In this document: positions 1 through 8,816 of the stretch, piece after piece | How the letters are laid out: each line of letters begins with the position of its first letter | Position numbering within the stretch: the stretch's first letter is position 1 | Assembly (NCBI GenBank): GCA_964502175.1 | Contig: CAZCVE010000011.1 | Span: 124,001-188,000 of the forward strand | DNA from: JAFLCL01 sp964502175 | Lineage (GTDB): Bacteria; Myxococcota_A; Polyangia; Polyangiales; Sandaracinaceae | Reading direction: 5' to 3' | Length of the DNA stretch: 64,000 nucleotides | Made by a program: the position numbers and the translations under genes | The notes under the pieces: generated by a model | Database searches by the model: none | What the model was told of the DNA's origin: nothing | What the model saw: the letters and a program-made list of their open reading frames with translations, nothing else

Positions 1-2
1 CC

Positions 3-1514
3 TCGCGTCGCCTCTTCAAGAGCGTCAACGAGCTCGCCACCCTCAACGAGACGCTGCGCGGCGAGATCCACCCGCCCTCCAAGTACAACCCAGTGATCCC
101 GCCGGAGCTCGACGCGGTGGTGCTCCGCGCGCTCCAGCGCGAGGTCGATCAGCGCTACCGCAGCGCGCACGACTTCAAGGACGCGCTCGAGAGCTGGCTC
201 GCGACGCAGCCCGAGCCCTCGGATCGCAAGGCCATCGCCGCGCTCATGAAGGAGCGCTTCGGCGACATGTTCGAGCAGCACAAGGAGCGCCTGAAGGAGT
301 GCATCGCGTCGGTCGCGCAAGACCCTCGCTCGCTCGACCGGCTCGTGCTGGGCGTGTCATCGACCGGCAACCTCGCGGCGAACAGCAGCTCGATGGAGGG
401 CGACGCGCTCTCTTCCGGCTCGCACCCGCCGATCCCCGTCGCGGGCAGCGGCGCGCGCCCGCTGCCTCATGGCGGAGCCGGTCACAGCATGACGCCGACG
501 CCGAGCCCGCGACCGCGCCTCGGAGCGAGCGTCTCGGGCAGCATCACGTCGGGCATGCCCGCGATGGACGACATCGCGCCTCGCATCTCTCATCACCCAG
601 CGGAGGGGCACCACGGCGTCGAGGGTCACACGCCGCATCCGCGCCCGTCGGCGCCTTCGTCGCCTGGCTACGGCCCGATCTCGTCGTCCGGCGTCCACGG
701 AGCGCATCCGTCTTCGGGCCACGCGATGCATCCGTCGACCAGCTCGCAGCCCGGCCTCGTGTCGTCGTCCTCCGAGTGGGTCGCGTCGTCGAACCCCGGC
801 TTCGTCGCGCCGCCCGCGGGCGTCTCGGGTGCCTTCGGGACCGACCAGACCACGCGCATCCCACCGCGCCGCAGCCGCACGCGCTCGGCGGGCTGGTGGC
901 TGATCGGCGCCGCCGCATGCGTGGTGTCGGCCGTCGTCGCGATCCTCATGTGGTCTGCGATGCACTCGGGGACCGGCTCGCTCGTCCCGGGGCCCGCGGT
1001 GACCCTCGTCGAGACGAGCACGACGCTCGTGCCCACGACGACGGCGATCGCGATCCCCGCGACGACGGAGACCACGCCCGTCCCGCTTCCTCCTGCGACG
1101 ACGGAGGTCCTCCCCACCACGACGACCGTGGTGGCCGTGGTCCCGCCTGATCCCGGGACGACGAGCACCGTGCGCGACGATCGCGGCCCGCGCCGCGTCC
1201 GCACCGGCACGCGCGAAGACCGCACGCCGCCCACCACGCAAGAAGTGACACCGCCGCCCGTCGTGGAGACGGCGCCGACTCCGCCTCCCGATCCGACGCC
1301 GCACGGCCCTGGCTTCCTCTCGCTCGTGACCTCCCCGTGGACTCAGGTGACCGTCGACGGACGTGCGATCGGCGAGACGCCGCTCGTCCGCGTCTCGCTG
1401 CCGGCAGGCACGCACACGCTGCGGCTCCGCAACTCGGAGGCCGACATCGACGAGACCTACGAGGTCACGATCCGCGCGGGCGAGACGACGTCGCGGCGCC
1501 TCGGTCTGCGCTGA
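3..1514 (+). CDS. Serine/threonine protein kinase, C-terminal part, with PEGA domain (5'-truncated by window)
   Basis: The frame is open from base 3, so the gene starts outside the window. The first ~70 codons read as the end of a Hanks-type kinase C-lobe (RALQREVDQRYRSAHDF, with the conserved Arg). A Ser/Pro/Gly/His-rich linker follows, then one membrane helix (about bases 886-960, GWWLIGAAACVVSAVVAIL). After a Thr/Pro-rich stretch the protein ends in a PEGA domain (about 1309-1511) with the diagnostic VTVDGRAIGETPL pattern. The product is expected to be a membrane-anchored signalling kinase with a PEGA domain outside the membrane. The catalytic loop lies upstream and cannot be checked. Its 3' end overlaps the convergent folK gene by 50 bp. 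Confidence 0.85.
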   Translation, partial: SRRLFKSVNELATLNETLRGEIHPPSKYNPVIPPELDAVVLRALQREVDQRYRSAHDFKDALESWLATQPEPSDRKAIAALMKERFGDMFEQHKERLKECIASVAQDPRSLDRLVLGVSSTGNLAANSSSMEGDALSSGSHPPIPVAGSGARPLPHGGAGHSMTPTPSPRPRLGASVSGSITSGMPAMDDIAPRISHHPAEGHHGVEGHTPHPRPSAPSSPGYGPISSSGVHGAHPSSGHAMHPSTSSQPGLVSSSSEWVASSNPGFVAPPAGVSGAFGTDQTTRIPPRRSRTRSAGWWLIGAAACVVSAVVAILMWSAMHSGTGSLVPGPAVTLVETSTTLVPTTTAIAIPATTETTPVPLPPATTEVLPTTTTVVAVVPPDPGTTSTVRDDRGPRRVRTGTREDRTPPTTQEVTPPPVVETAPTPPPDPTPHGPGFLSLVTSPWTQVTVDGRAIGETPLVRVSLPAGTHTLRLRNSEADIDETYEVTIRAGETTSRRLGLR

Positions 1515-1974
1515 TCTCGTCGACGAGCTCGGGCGCCACGTCGAGCAGCGGACGCCGCGCGAACTCGCGCTCTCCGAGACCTGGGTGCGGCAGCGTGAGT
1601 CGCGCGTCGTCGACGCGGATCACCTCGCCTCGCGCGTCGATCGCGAAGAGCAGATCGAGATCGATCGTGCGCGGGCCCCAGCGCTCGCGGCGCACACGTC
1701 CGAGCGCGCTCTCGATCGCGAGGCACACGTCGAGCAGGGCATGCGGCGCGAGCGTCGTCTCGAGACGCACCGCCGCGTTGAGGTACGCGTCCTGCGGCGC
1801 AGCGCCAGGCAGGAGCAGCGGCTCGGTCTCGTAGCGAGGCGAGACTGCGATCACGCGCACGTCCTCGCGCGCGCGCAGCACGGCGATCGCAGCGTCGAAC
1901 GACGCGTTCCGATCACCGACGTTGGCGCCGAGGCCGACGACGACCGTGATGGGCTCGCTCGCGGACGAGGTCAC
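1465..1974 (-). CDS. folK: 2-amino-4-hydroxy-6-hydroxymethyldihydropteridine pyrophosphokinase (HPPK)
   Basis: The 169-residue protein is the usual size for HPPK, which transfers pyrophosphate from ATP to 6-hydroxymethyl-dihydropterin in folate synthesis. The N-terminus VVGLGANVGDR and the signature RWGPRTIDLDLL are both present, followed by the LPHP segment that ends the active-site loop. It is the last gene of a minus-strand run, 3 bp behind argB, so it is probably cotranscribed with argB and the PhnD-like gene. Its stop lies inside the 3' end of the kinase-PEGA gene on the other strand (tail-to-tail overlap). Confidence 0.93.
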   Translation of the reverse strand: MTSSASEPITVVVGLGANVGDRNASFDAAIAVLRAREDVRVIAVSPRYETEPLLLPGAAPQDAYLNAAVRLETTLAPHALLDVCLAIESALGRVRRERWGPRTIDLDLLFAIDARGEVIRVDDARLTLPHPGLGEREFARRPLLDVAPELVDEISADRGAATSSRPRGS

Positions 1975-1977
1975 CGA

Positions 1978-2847
1978 TCACACCAAGATCTCGGTGCCGA
2001 TGCCCTTGTCGGTGAAGACCTCGAGCAGCGCCGCGTGCTGGATGCGGCCGTCGACGACGTGGCACTTCGCGACGCCCATCGAGAGCGCGTCGAGTGCCGA
2101 CTGCACCTTGGGGATCATGCCGCCCGAGATCGTCCCGTCGTCGATCAGCGCCTTCACCGCCGCCGCCGTCATCGAAGACGCGATGCCGCCGCTCGCGTCG
2201 CGCACGCCGTCGATGTCCGTCATCAAGAGGAGCTTCTCGGCCTTCGTCGCCGCTGCGACGGCGCCCGCGACGGTGTCCGCGTTCACGTTGAGCGAGCGCC
2301 CCTGCGCGTCGATGCCGATCGGCGCGATCACGGGGATGAAGCCGCCGTTGACGAGCTGATCGATCACCTCGGTGCGCACCTCGATGACGCGACCGACGCG
2401 GCCCGGATCGACCTCCTGCCCGCCCTTGGTGCGCATGCTCGACACACGCTCACAGCGGAGGAACGCGTCGTCTTTGCCCGAGAGCCCCACCGCGCGCGCG
2501 CCGTGGTGACACATGAGCGAGACGATCTCCATGTTCACGCGCCCCGCGAGGACCATCTCGACGATGTCCATCGTGCGCTCGTCGGTCACGCGCAGGCCGT
2601 CGATGCGCTCGGACACCACGCCCATCTGCGCGAGCATCGCGTCGATCTGCGGGCCGCCGCCGTGCACGACGATCGGGTGGATGCCGATGAGCTTCATCAT
2701 CGTCATGTCGCGCGCGAACGAGTCGCGGAGCGCGGGATCGATCATCGCGTGGCCGCCGTACTTCACGACGAAGACGCGACCGCGGAAGCGACGGATGTAG
2801 GGGAGCGCCTCGTGGAGAATCGAGGCCTTGAAGACGAGGTCCTGCAT
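1978..2847 (-). CDS. argB: Acetylglutamate kinase
   Basis: The 289-residue protein has the amino-acid-kinase fold of N-acetyl-L-glutamate kinase, the second step of arginine synthesis. Visible motifs are VVKYGGHAM near residue 30 (phosphate-binding Lys), VVHGGGPQID (substrate loop) and the C-terminal GGMIPKVQSALDAL segment that contacts ATP. It sits 18 bp downstream of the PhnD-like gene and 3 bp upstream of folK. The ATG at 2847 gives the normal family length. No Arg-binding N-terminal extension is obvious, so arginine feedback sensitivity cannot be judged. Confidence 0.95.
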   Translation of the reverse strand: MQDLVFKASILHEALPYIRRFRGRVFVVKYGGHAMIDPALRDSFARDMTMMKLIGIHPIVVHGGGPQIDAMLAQMGVVSERIDGLRVTDERTMDIVEMVLAGRVNMEIVSLMCHHGARAVGLSGKDDAFLRCERVSSMRTKGGQEVDPGRVGRVIEVRTEVIDQLVNGGFIPVIAPIGIDAQGRSLNVNADTVAGAVAAATKAEKLLLMTDIDGVRDASGGIASSMTAAAVKALIDDGTISGGMIPKVQSALDALSMGVAKCHVVDGRIQHAALLEVFTDKGIGTEILV

Positions 2848-2865
2848 GGGTGGCGCGAGGATGGC

Positions 2866-3738
2866 TCAGCCGAGGGCATCCTGCATCGCGCGTCTCACCG
2901 GCTCGTACGCAGAGGGGTCCGAGGCCGCGAAACGGTCCGCGTTCATCAGCCCACGGAAGAGGCGCGAGAGCTTCGGCTTGTCGCCGGCCGAGAGCAGGAG
3001 ATCTTTGACCGCGTCGCGGATCGAGGTGGGCATCGAGCGCGTGATGCAGAGCGCGTCGGCGGGGATCGCGCGGCTCACGAGGATCGGGCGCATCGCCGCG
3101 GGCGCGACGAACGGCGCCCACCCGACGAGCGCGAGGTTCTGCGAGAGATCCTGGTGCACCGCCTCACCGATGCTGGGCTCCTCGAGGCTCGGCGGACGCG
3201 ACGCGCGCACGTCCACGCCGCGCAGCTGCACGAACGTGGCGCCCGCGTCGACCTCGCCGTCGCGCACCGCGCGCACCACGCGCATGTGGCTCTCGGCGAA
3301 GTGCTGCTGCGCGAAGAGCGCCTCGGGCGGGCGCCCGCGCTCGACGAGCTCGAGCTTGGGAAAGAGGTAGCCCGCGCACGAGTCGCGATCGACCCACGCC
3401 ACGCGCTTGCCGGCGAGCCCCTCGACGCTGTCCACGGGGCCGTCGGCGCGCACGAAGAGCGCTGCTTGGTAGCGCGAGCCAAAGGTGCGCTCGGAGGAGT
3501 ACACGCGATCGATCATCCCGCCCTCGTTCGCGCGCACGAACGTCGCAGGCGGAAGCCACGCGAGCGCGGCGTCACCGCGGGACACGCGCGTCGCGAGCGA
3601 CGCGTACGAGCTCTCCGCGACGATCTCGAGGTCGACGCCCAGCGCGTCCGAGAGCGCGCGACCGAGCTCGCGGCGCAGGTGCGCGCCGTCGTCGTCGAGC
3701 TGTACGGGTCCCGTCGCGAACGTCACCGTCTTGGTCAT
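2866..3738 (-). CDS. PhnD/phosphate-type ABC transporter substrate-binding-like protein
   Basis: This is a 290-residue member of the phosphate/phosphonate periplasmic-binding family (PhnD-like). The start MTKTVTFATGP and the segments DAALAWLPPATFVRA and GKRVAWVDRDSCAGYLFP match the hinge and ligand-cleft pattern of that fold. The ATG at 3738 is preceded by GAGGTGG; a longer reading to 3879 adds a basic low-complexity tail and is unlikely. No signal peptide is visible and no permease or ATPase genes lie nearby, so it may work in the cytoplasm as a sensor or enzyme-like relative rather than in transport. It is the first gene of the minus-strand run with argB and folK. Confidence 0.75.
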   Translation of the reverse strand: MTKTVTFATGPVQLDDDGAHLRRELGRALSDALGVDLEIVAESSYASLATRVSRGDAALAWLPPATFVRANEGGMIDRVYSSERTFGSRYQAALFVRADGPVDSVEGLAGKRVAWVDRDSCAGYLFPKLELVERGRPPEALFAQQHFAESHMRVVRAVRDGEVDAGATFVQLRGVDVRASRPPSLEEPSIGEAVHQDLSQNLALVGWAPFVAPAAMRPILVSRAIPADALCITRSMPTSIRDAVKDLLLSAGDKPKLSRLFRGLMNADRFAASDPSAYEPVRRAMQDALG

Positions 3739-3776
3739 GGCCACCTCGGCAGCGCCCAGCGTACGATCGCCGCCCG

Positions 3777-4277
3777 ATGACTGCCTACCCCACGACTCGC
3801 TTCTCGTGCTTCGTCGTCCTCGCGCTGGCGCTGGCTGCGTGCGGCGAGCCCGTGTCGCCCACCGACACTGGCACCACACCCGACGCCGCCACGCCCGTCG
3901 ATGCGTTCGCGCCTCCGGACGACGACGCGTTCACGCCCGTGCCGGACGCGTTCGTTCCGGCGGACCCCGACGCAGGCCCAGCCACAGTCCTCTTCTCGCG
4001 CGACGTCTCGCCGATCCTCGAGACCAGCTGCCGCGGCATGGGCTGTCACACCAGCCCGCAGGCGTTCTTCCTCGGCGGCGGCATGGGATGCCCCATCGCA
4101 TCCGAGCGCCGCTTCGTCGTCCCGTTCGATCCCGAGAGCTCGTTCGTGATCCTCAAGCTCGAGGGCCGCCAGCCTGCGGGCTGCGGTCAGCAGATGCCGC
4201 GCGGTCGGACGCCGCTCGCCACGGACGACATCGCGACCATCAGGACATGGATCGCAGAAGGCGCGCGTAACAACTGA
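3777..4277 (+). CDS. Lipoprotein with cytochrome-c-like CX4CH motif
   Basis: The 166-residue protein has a lipoprotein signal ending in LALAAC (Cys about residue 22), then a spacer rich in Pro, Asp and Thr. The C-terminal domain begins LFSRDVSPILETSC and carries C-x4-CH (CRGMGCH). It ends IRTWIAEGARNN, which resembles planctomycete-type cytochrome domains (PSCyt1) in which the last helix reads W-I-x-x-G-A. In those domains the usual motif is CXXCH or a variant; here the spacing is four residues, so heme attachment is uncertain. It is a single gene between divergent and unrelated neighbours, probably anchored in the outer membrane. Confidence 0.65.
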   Translation: MTAYPTTRFSCFVVLALALAACGEPVSPTDTGTTPDAATPVDAFAPPDDDAFTPVPDAFVPADPDAGPATVLFSRDVSPILETSCRGMGCHTSPQAFFLGGGMGCPIASERRFVVPFDPESSFVILKLEGRQPAGCGQQMPRGRTPLATDDIATIRTWIAEGARNN

Positions 4278-4354
4278 TCGGCGAGCGCGCGTCGGCTCGC
4301 ACATGGGCGCCGGGCACCGCTTGACCCGCGCGCCCCGCTCCGACAGCATCGCGT

Positions 4355-4375
4355 GATAACGATTCTCGTTGAATC
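4355..4375. promoter_or_regulatory. Fur-like operator 1 upstream of TonB-family gene
   Basis: The 21-bp stretch begins GATAACGATTCTCGTT and contains the perfect inverted repeat AACGA-TTC-TCGTT (4358-4370). Eight of its first nine bases match the classical Fur box GATAATGAT. It is AT-rich compared with the surrounding sequence and ends 40 bp before the chosen start at 4416. Iron-dependent repression of the TonB-family gene is inferred. Confidence 0.6.
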
Positions 4376-4381
4376 AAGGAC

Positions 4382-4394
4382 AACGACTCTCGTT
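4382..4394. promoter_or_regulatory. Fur-like operator 2 upstream of TonB-family gene
   Basis: AACGA-CTC-TCGTT is a second perfect inverted repeat with the same arms as operator 1, centred 24 bp further downstream. It lies 21 bp before the start at 4416. Two copies of one operator in 40 bp support a real regulatory site rather than chance. Confidence 0.6.
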
Positions 4395-4415
4395 AGTCTT
4401 CCCATCTGTTTCGAG

Positions 4416-5339
4416 ATGCCCCCTCGCAACGACACCGACACCTCGCTCGCGTCCCCCGCGCTCACCGCGGAGATGGGCGCCCTCGCGAGCACGTCGACCG
4501 CGACGGCCTCGACTCACGTGGCGCTCGTGATCCCCGCGCACGCCGAGCCCTCGATGCCGATCGTCCCGATCGTCGTCGCCTCCGTGCTCGCGCACGTGGT
4601 GTTCGCCGTGGTGCTCGGTGCGATCGGCCCCGTGCGTCTGCTCGCGCTCGACGACGACTCGTTCGTCGCCTTCGACGTGGCGCCCGCTGCCGCTCTTCCG
4701 CCGCCGCCCGCGATCGAGCCGCCTCCGCCGCCGCCTGCGCTCAGCGCGCCGCCGCCGACGATCCGACCCCGCGCGACGCCCGTCCGCGAAGAGCCCGAGC
4801 CCGTCACGCCCGAGCCGCCGCCGCTCGAGCCCACCGCCGCACCACCGTCGCTCGACGACGTCTTCGGCGAGGAGCCCGCGCCCGCGGCGCCCGTGATGAT
4901 GGCCGAGGGCGGCAGCGGCCCCGCGATGGATCCCGGTGCGCCCGGCGGCATCTCGGGCGGTCGGCCCGGCGGCACCGGCACGGGCGTCGGCCCCGGCGGC
5001 GGTGGCGATCACGCCGAGACCGGACCGAGCGAAGCCGACATCCGCCGCGCGCGCCGCGCGTACGTGCGATCGCTCGAGGGGCTCCTCGGTGGTCGTGTCC
5101 GCTATCCGCGCGCGCTCGAGCGAGCCGGCGTCGGTGGCCGCGTGGAGCTCTGCATCCGCATCGGCAACGACGGGCACGTGCTCGGCAGCCGCGTGTGTGG
5201 ATCGGCAGGACAAGGACAGCTCGACGACGCTGCGCTCGACGCAGCGCACGCGCTCGATCGCGTTCCCGCTCCGCCCGCGCTCGCGCAGTGGGCGAGCTCC
5301 GACGAGATCCACGCAGGCATCGTCTTCGCGGTTCGCTGA
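4416..5339 (+). CDS. TonB-family energy transducer
   Basis: The 307-residue protein has a short cytoplasmic N-terminus, one membrane helix (about residues 49-70, IVPIVVASVLAHVVFAVVLG), a long Pro/Glu-rich periplasmic spacer, a Gly-rich stretch and a C-terminal TonB-like domain (about 215-307, with RVRYPRALERAGVGGRVEL). TonB proteins pass proton-motive energy from ExbBD to outer-membrane receptors. The ATG at 4416 was chosen over the in-frame GTG at 4353 because that longer start would place two Fur-like operators inside the coding region. No exbB, exbD or receptor gene is adjacent, so partners must be elsewhere. Confidence 0.8.
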   Translation: MPPRNDTDTSLASPALTAEMGALASTSTATASTHVALVIPAHAEPSMPIVPIVVASVLAHVVFAVVLGAIGPVRLLALDDDSFVAFDVAPAAALPPPPAIEPPPPPPALSAPPPTIRPRATPVREEPEPVTPEPPPLEPTAAPPSLDDVFGEEPAPAAPVMMAEGGSGPAMDPGAPGGISGGRPGGTGTGVGPGGGGDHAETGPSEADIRRARRAYVRSLEGLLGGRVRYPRALERAGVGGRVELCIRIGNDGHVLGSRVCGSAGQGQLDDAALDAAHALDRVPAPPALAQWASSDEIHAGIVFAVR

Positions 5340-5406
5340 CGCTCGCCTCGCGCATGCGCGCGTCGTGAACAGTGATAGCTTCGGCGCCCCTCTGGAGGTG
5401 TTCTCG

Positions 5407-5952
5407 ATGCTGAATCCCGATAGTCCCGCGCCCTCCGTCGCGGACATGGTCCCTGGCAATGGTGAGCTCCGCGCGATCTTCAAGACGTCCGCGGGCGACA
5501 TCACCGTCAAGCTCCACGAGGCCGAGTGCCCGCGCACCGTCGCGAACTTCGTGGCCCTCGCGCTCGGCAAGGTCGAGTGGACGGATCCGAAGAGCGGCCA
5601 GCGCACCACGCGCCCGCTCTACTCGGGCACGAACTTCCACCGCGTGATCCCCGACTTCATGATCCAGGGCGGCTGTCCCCTCGGTCAGGGCACCGGTGGT
5701 CCGGGCTGGCGCTTCGCCGACGAGATCCACCCGAAGCTCCGTCACACGGGGCCCGGCATCCTCTCGATGGCGAACGCGGGCAAGAACACGAACGGCTCGC
5801 AGTTCTTCCTCTGCGAGGTCGCCACGCCGCACCTCGACGGCAAGCACGCCGTGTTCGGTCAGGCGATCTCGGGCGTCGAGCTCATCAGCCAGATCGCGCG
5901 CGCCGGCAACGCGAAGACCGCGCTCAACGAGATCCAGATCGTCCGCGCCTGA
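5407..5952 (+). CDS. Peptidyl-prolyl cis-trans isomerase, cyclophilin type
   Basis: The 181-residue protein is a single cyclophilin domain that isomerises Xaa-Pro bonds during folding. The signature NFHRVIPDFMIQGG (catalytic Arg and Phe) and NGSQFFLC are intact, followed by LDGKHAVFGQ. GGAGGT at 5394-5399 lies 7 bp before the ATG, which fixes this start; the open frame runs much further upstream only as an antisense-like reading through the TonB gene. There is no signal peptide, so it should be cytoplasmic. It appears to be a single-gene unit. Confidence 0.93.
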   Translation: MLNPDSPAPSVADMVPGNGELRAIFKTSAGDITVKLHEAECPRTVANFVALALGKVEWTDPKSGQRTTRPLYSGTNFHRVIPDFMIQGGCPLGQGTGGPGWRFADEIHPKLRHTGPGILSMANAGKNTNGSQFFLCEVATPHLDGKHAVFGQAISGVELISQIARAGNAKTALNEIQIVRA

Positions 5953-6160
5953 TCCCGTTCGTCCGAACCGAGACGCGGAGTGTGCTGGTCACGCGCCGCG
6001 TCTTCGTCGTTCCGTCGTTCAGAGAGACCGCTCGTTCGGAATCCCGGACGCCGATCCGTCGGCTTTCCAGCCATCAGGCGCACCGGGGGCGCGGATCGCC
6101 CGTCATCGTCGGCAAAACTCGCAAGGCACGTCGCGGCACGCGGCCTGCTGAGCGGCCGGC

Positions 6161-7621
6161 ATGCGGCGCACACAGTCTCTCTTCGGCCTCGTCGTCCTCT
6201 CCCTCGGCAGCTCGGTCGCGCACGCGCAGGACGCGCAGGTCGCGCCGTCCGCCGAAGTCACCCCATCGATCGCGCTGACCGCCCAGACCGGCGCGACGAC
6301 GACGCTCGACGATCAGCTCGGCGTGCCCGGAGGCCTGCGCGCCGAGGACGTCGCGCGCGCCGTCGTCGACACGAGCCACGATCGGCGTGCACGGCTCGCC
6401 GAGCTCGCGGCCGCGCGCACCGAGATCGACCGCGCGACGTTCGGCTACGTGCCGCGCGTGGGTGTGACGATCGGCTACTCGCGGCTCTCGGAGATCAGCC
6501 AGCCCTCGCTCGGCGTGCTGGCCGCGCCGCTCGATCAGTCTCTCCGCGGTCCACTCCCCGCAGGCACGCAGCTGATGGCGATCCCGCTCCAGTTCCCCGT
6601 GATCCTCGATCAGACGCAGCTCCGCGCGCAGGTCGCCATCCCGATCACCGACTACTTCCTCCGCGTGATGCCCGCGCAAGACGCGGGAGAGCACAGCGCG
6701 GACGCGGCGGAAGCGATGATCGAGGTCACCGAACGACGCCTGGCCCTCGAGGCCGAGACGCTCTACTGGAGCTGGGCGCGCGCGAGCCTCGGCATCATCG
6801 TCGCACAGCAAGCGCTCGCGGCCGCCGAGGCGCACCGCGAAGACACCACCCGCCTCGTGCGCGCGGGCGTGGCGCTCGACGTCGACCTCGCGCGCGCCGA
6901 GGCGCAGGTCGCTGCGATGCAAGAGCTCGTGGGTGTGGCCGAGCATGCGCGCGACGCCGCGAGCGATCGGATCCGCACGATCATGCACGCCGATCGCATC
7001 GCGACGACGGTCGGCGATCGGCTCGACGTCGCCACCGCGTCGGCAGATCTCGAGGCCGACGTCTCGCGCGCGCTCGAGAACCGAGCCGAGCTCCGCGCGC
7101 TCGACGCGCAGCTGGCCGCGAGCGACGCGCAGCACGCCATCCTGCTCGCGGGCATGCTCCCGCGCGTCGATGTCGTCGGCGAGGTGCTGCTCGCGAACCC
7201 GAACCCTCGCTACGTGCCGCAGACCGAGCGCTTCGACTTCACTTGGCAGGTGGGCGCGCAAGCGAGCTGGCAGCTCGCGGACACCCTCTCCGGTGAGGCG
7301 TCGCAGCGGGCGCTCGACGCGCGCATGGAGACGCTGCGCGAGAGCCGCGAGGTCGCGCGCGAAGGCATCCGCGCCGAGGTGGTCGACGCGCACCGCGCGC
7401 TCGCGGACGCGGCGCTCTCGACGACCACCCGCGCCGCTCAGGTCAGCGCTGCGGAGCGCGCCGTCGAGCAAGCGAGCGCCGTCTACCGCGTGGGCCGCGG
7501 GAACGGCCTCGTGGTGATCGACGCGCAGACGCTGCTCGTGCGCGCGCGCCTCGATCTGCTCGCGGCCCGCATCGACGCGCGCATCGCCGACGCCCGCCGT
7601 CGACGCGCGATCAGCGAGTGA
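6161..7621 (+). CDS. TolC-family outer-membrane efflux protein
   Basis: The 486-residue protein has a signal peptide of about 23 residues (ending VAHAQ) and two long helical halves typical of OEP/TolC channels. The repeat halves contain the usual patterns E-x3-L-x-A-x-R near residue 85 and RVGRGNGLVVIDAQTLLVRARL near the C-terminus. Such proteins form the trimeric outer-membrane exit duct for tripartite pumps or type I secretion. No membrane-fusion protein or inner-membrane pump is adjacent, so it is an orphan component here. It converges with the lycopene cyclase gene, leaving 1 bp between the stops. Confidence 0.87.
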   Translation: MRRTQSLFGLVVLSLGSSVAHAQDAQVAPSAEVTPSIALTAQTGATTTLDDQLGVPGGLRAEDVARAVVDTSHDRRARLAELAAARTEIDRATFGYVPRVGVTIGYSRLSEISQPSLGVLAAPLDQSLRGPLPAGTQLMAIPLQFPVILDQTQLRAQVAIPITDYFLRVMPAQDAGEHSADAAEAMIEVTERRLALEAETLYWSWARASLGIIVAQQALAAAEAHREDTTRLVRAGVALDVDLARAEAQVAAMQELVGVAEHARDAASDRIRTIMHADRIATTVGDRLDVATASADLEADVSRALENRAELRALDAQLAASDAQHAILLAGMLPRVDVVGEVLLANPNPRYVPQTERFDFTWQVGAQASWQLADTLSGEASQRALDARMETLRESREVAREGIRAEVVDAHRALADAALSTTTRAAQVSAAERAVEQASAVYRVGRGNGLVVIDAQTLLVRARLDLLAARIDARIADARRRRAISE

Positions 7622-7622
7622 G

Positions 7623-8798
7623 TCACCGCTGTCGTGTCCAGAGGTGCTGGGTTCGCAGCGCCTCCGCGAGCACGCCAGCCTTGGGCACCGCGCCCATCAC
7701 GCGGAGGTGATCGATCGCCGTGCCCTCTTCGGAGAGGAAGCGCGCGAGCGCATCGCCCGGCACCGACGCGAACAGCGGCACGAACACGTCGGGCGCGCGG
7801 CTCGGATGCTGGTGGAGATACGAGAGCATCACGCGATCGAAGAACGTGGCCGTGCGCGAGCGCGGAGCCTCGAGCGACACCGCCACCGCGGCGCCGTGCT
7901 CACGCAGCCAGCACGTGAGCGCGTCGCACTGCCGCTGGATGAACTGGAACGCGTAGCCGCTCGATGCCTTCGCCGCGCCCCCGCGCTGGCCGATCACGAC
8001 GACACGTCCCGAAGCGGCGCGCGACTGCGGCGCGGTGGTCATCGGGATCGCGCCCCACTCGCGTCGAAGCACCTCGTGCTGTCCCGCGCCGCGTCGTGCG
8101 AGCCACGCCGCGATGTTCGCTTCGTAGCGCTCACGCGGCAGGCGGGTCGCGGAGAAGTACGTGTCCTCGACGAGCGCCTCGTGCTCGCTCGTCGGGAGCA
8201 CGTAGACGAAGTGCGGGCCGTCGTCCTGCGGCACGTCGAAGTCCATCAGCGTCGCGATCGACGGCGTGAAGATCGGGCGCTCGGTGCGCACCTCGTGCCC
8301 GACGAAGTGCTGCAGCCAGCGCACCTCGTCGGGGTCATCGGTCGCGTGCGCCAGCGTGCGTCCACCACGCGCGTCGACGAGGAGGTGTGCCGAGAGCGTG
8401 CCAGCGCTCGAGTCGATCGCGACGCGATCTCGCTGCTCGAGGAAGGTCGTGAGCGACGTGCCCCAGCGCACCTGCACGCGATCGCTCCTGGCGATGTCGC
8501 GAAGCGCGAGCTCGGCGAACGCGAGACCCGGCAGCTCTTCGTACGGACGCGCAGCGAGCGTGGTGCGGACGATGCGCGACGCGTCCCGCACCTCGACCTC
8601 GGCGTAGCGGCGCGCGATCGCCGCCTCGAACGGATGGGCCGCGCCTCGAAAGAAGCAGAACGTTCGGTCGTGGCTCGGGCCCGGGCGCGGATCGATCACC
8701 ATCACGCGGAGCGACGTGCGCCTCGCGAGACGCGCCGCGAGCGAGAGCCCCGCGGCGCCCGCGCCCGCGACGACCACATCCGCGTCCACGCTCGTCAT
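7623..8798 (-). CDS. crtY: Lycopene cyclase, CrtY type
   Basis: The 391-residue flavoprotein-like enzyme matches the CrtY/lycopene beta-cyclase family, which cyclises the ends of lycopene in carotenoid synthesis. Visible motifs are the FAD dinucleotide fold VVAGAGAAGLSLAARL at residues 9-24, WLQHFVGHEV, MDFDVPQ, YVLPTSEHEALVEDTYFS and GQRGGAAKASSGYAF. No other carotenoid genes lie nearby. The gene follows the HHH-domain gene on the same strand with an 18-bp gap and could be read through from it. The gene symbol is assigned from motif pattern only. Confidence 0.85.
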   Translation of the reverse strand: MTSVDADVVVAGAGAAGLSLAARLARRTSLRVMVIDPRPGPSHDRTFCFFRGAAHPFEAAIARRYAEVEVRDASRIVRTTLAARPYEELPGLAFAELALRDIARSDRVQVRWGTSLTTFLEQRDRVAIDSSAGTLSAHLLVDARGGRTLAHATDDPDEVRWLQHFVGHEVRTERPIFTPSIATLMDFDVPQDDGPHFVYVLPTSEHEALVEDTYFSATRLPRERYEANIAAWLARRGAGQHEVLRREWGAIPMTTAPQSRAASGRVVVIGQRGGAAKASSGYAFQFIQRQCDALTCWLREHGAAVAVSLEAPRSRTATFFDRVMLSYLHQHPSRAPDVFVPLFASVPGDALARFLSEEGTAIDHLRVMGAVPKAGVLAEALRTQHLWTRQR

Positions 8799-8816
8799 CG
8801 CGCGCTCGCGCTCACG

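Noticed and set aside
1363..3780. An 805-codon plus-strand frame across folK, argB and the PhnD-like gene.
   Set aside because: It is an Arg/His/Ala-rich shadow of three well-recognised minus-strand genes.
4321..4349. TTGACC and CAGCAT spaced 17 bp, as a possible promoter for the TonB-family gene.
   Set aside because: The -10 match is weak and not better than expected by chance in this sequence, so no promoter is called.
4353..4415. An upstream GTG start for the TonB-family gene.
   Set aside because: It would put both Fur-like palindromes into coding sequence, and the extra 21 residues look unlike a TonB N-terminus.
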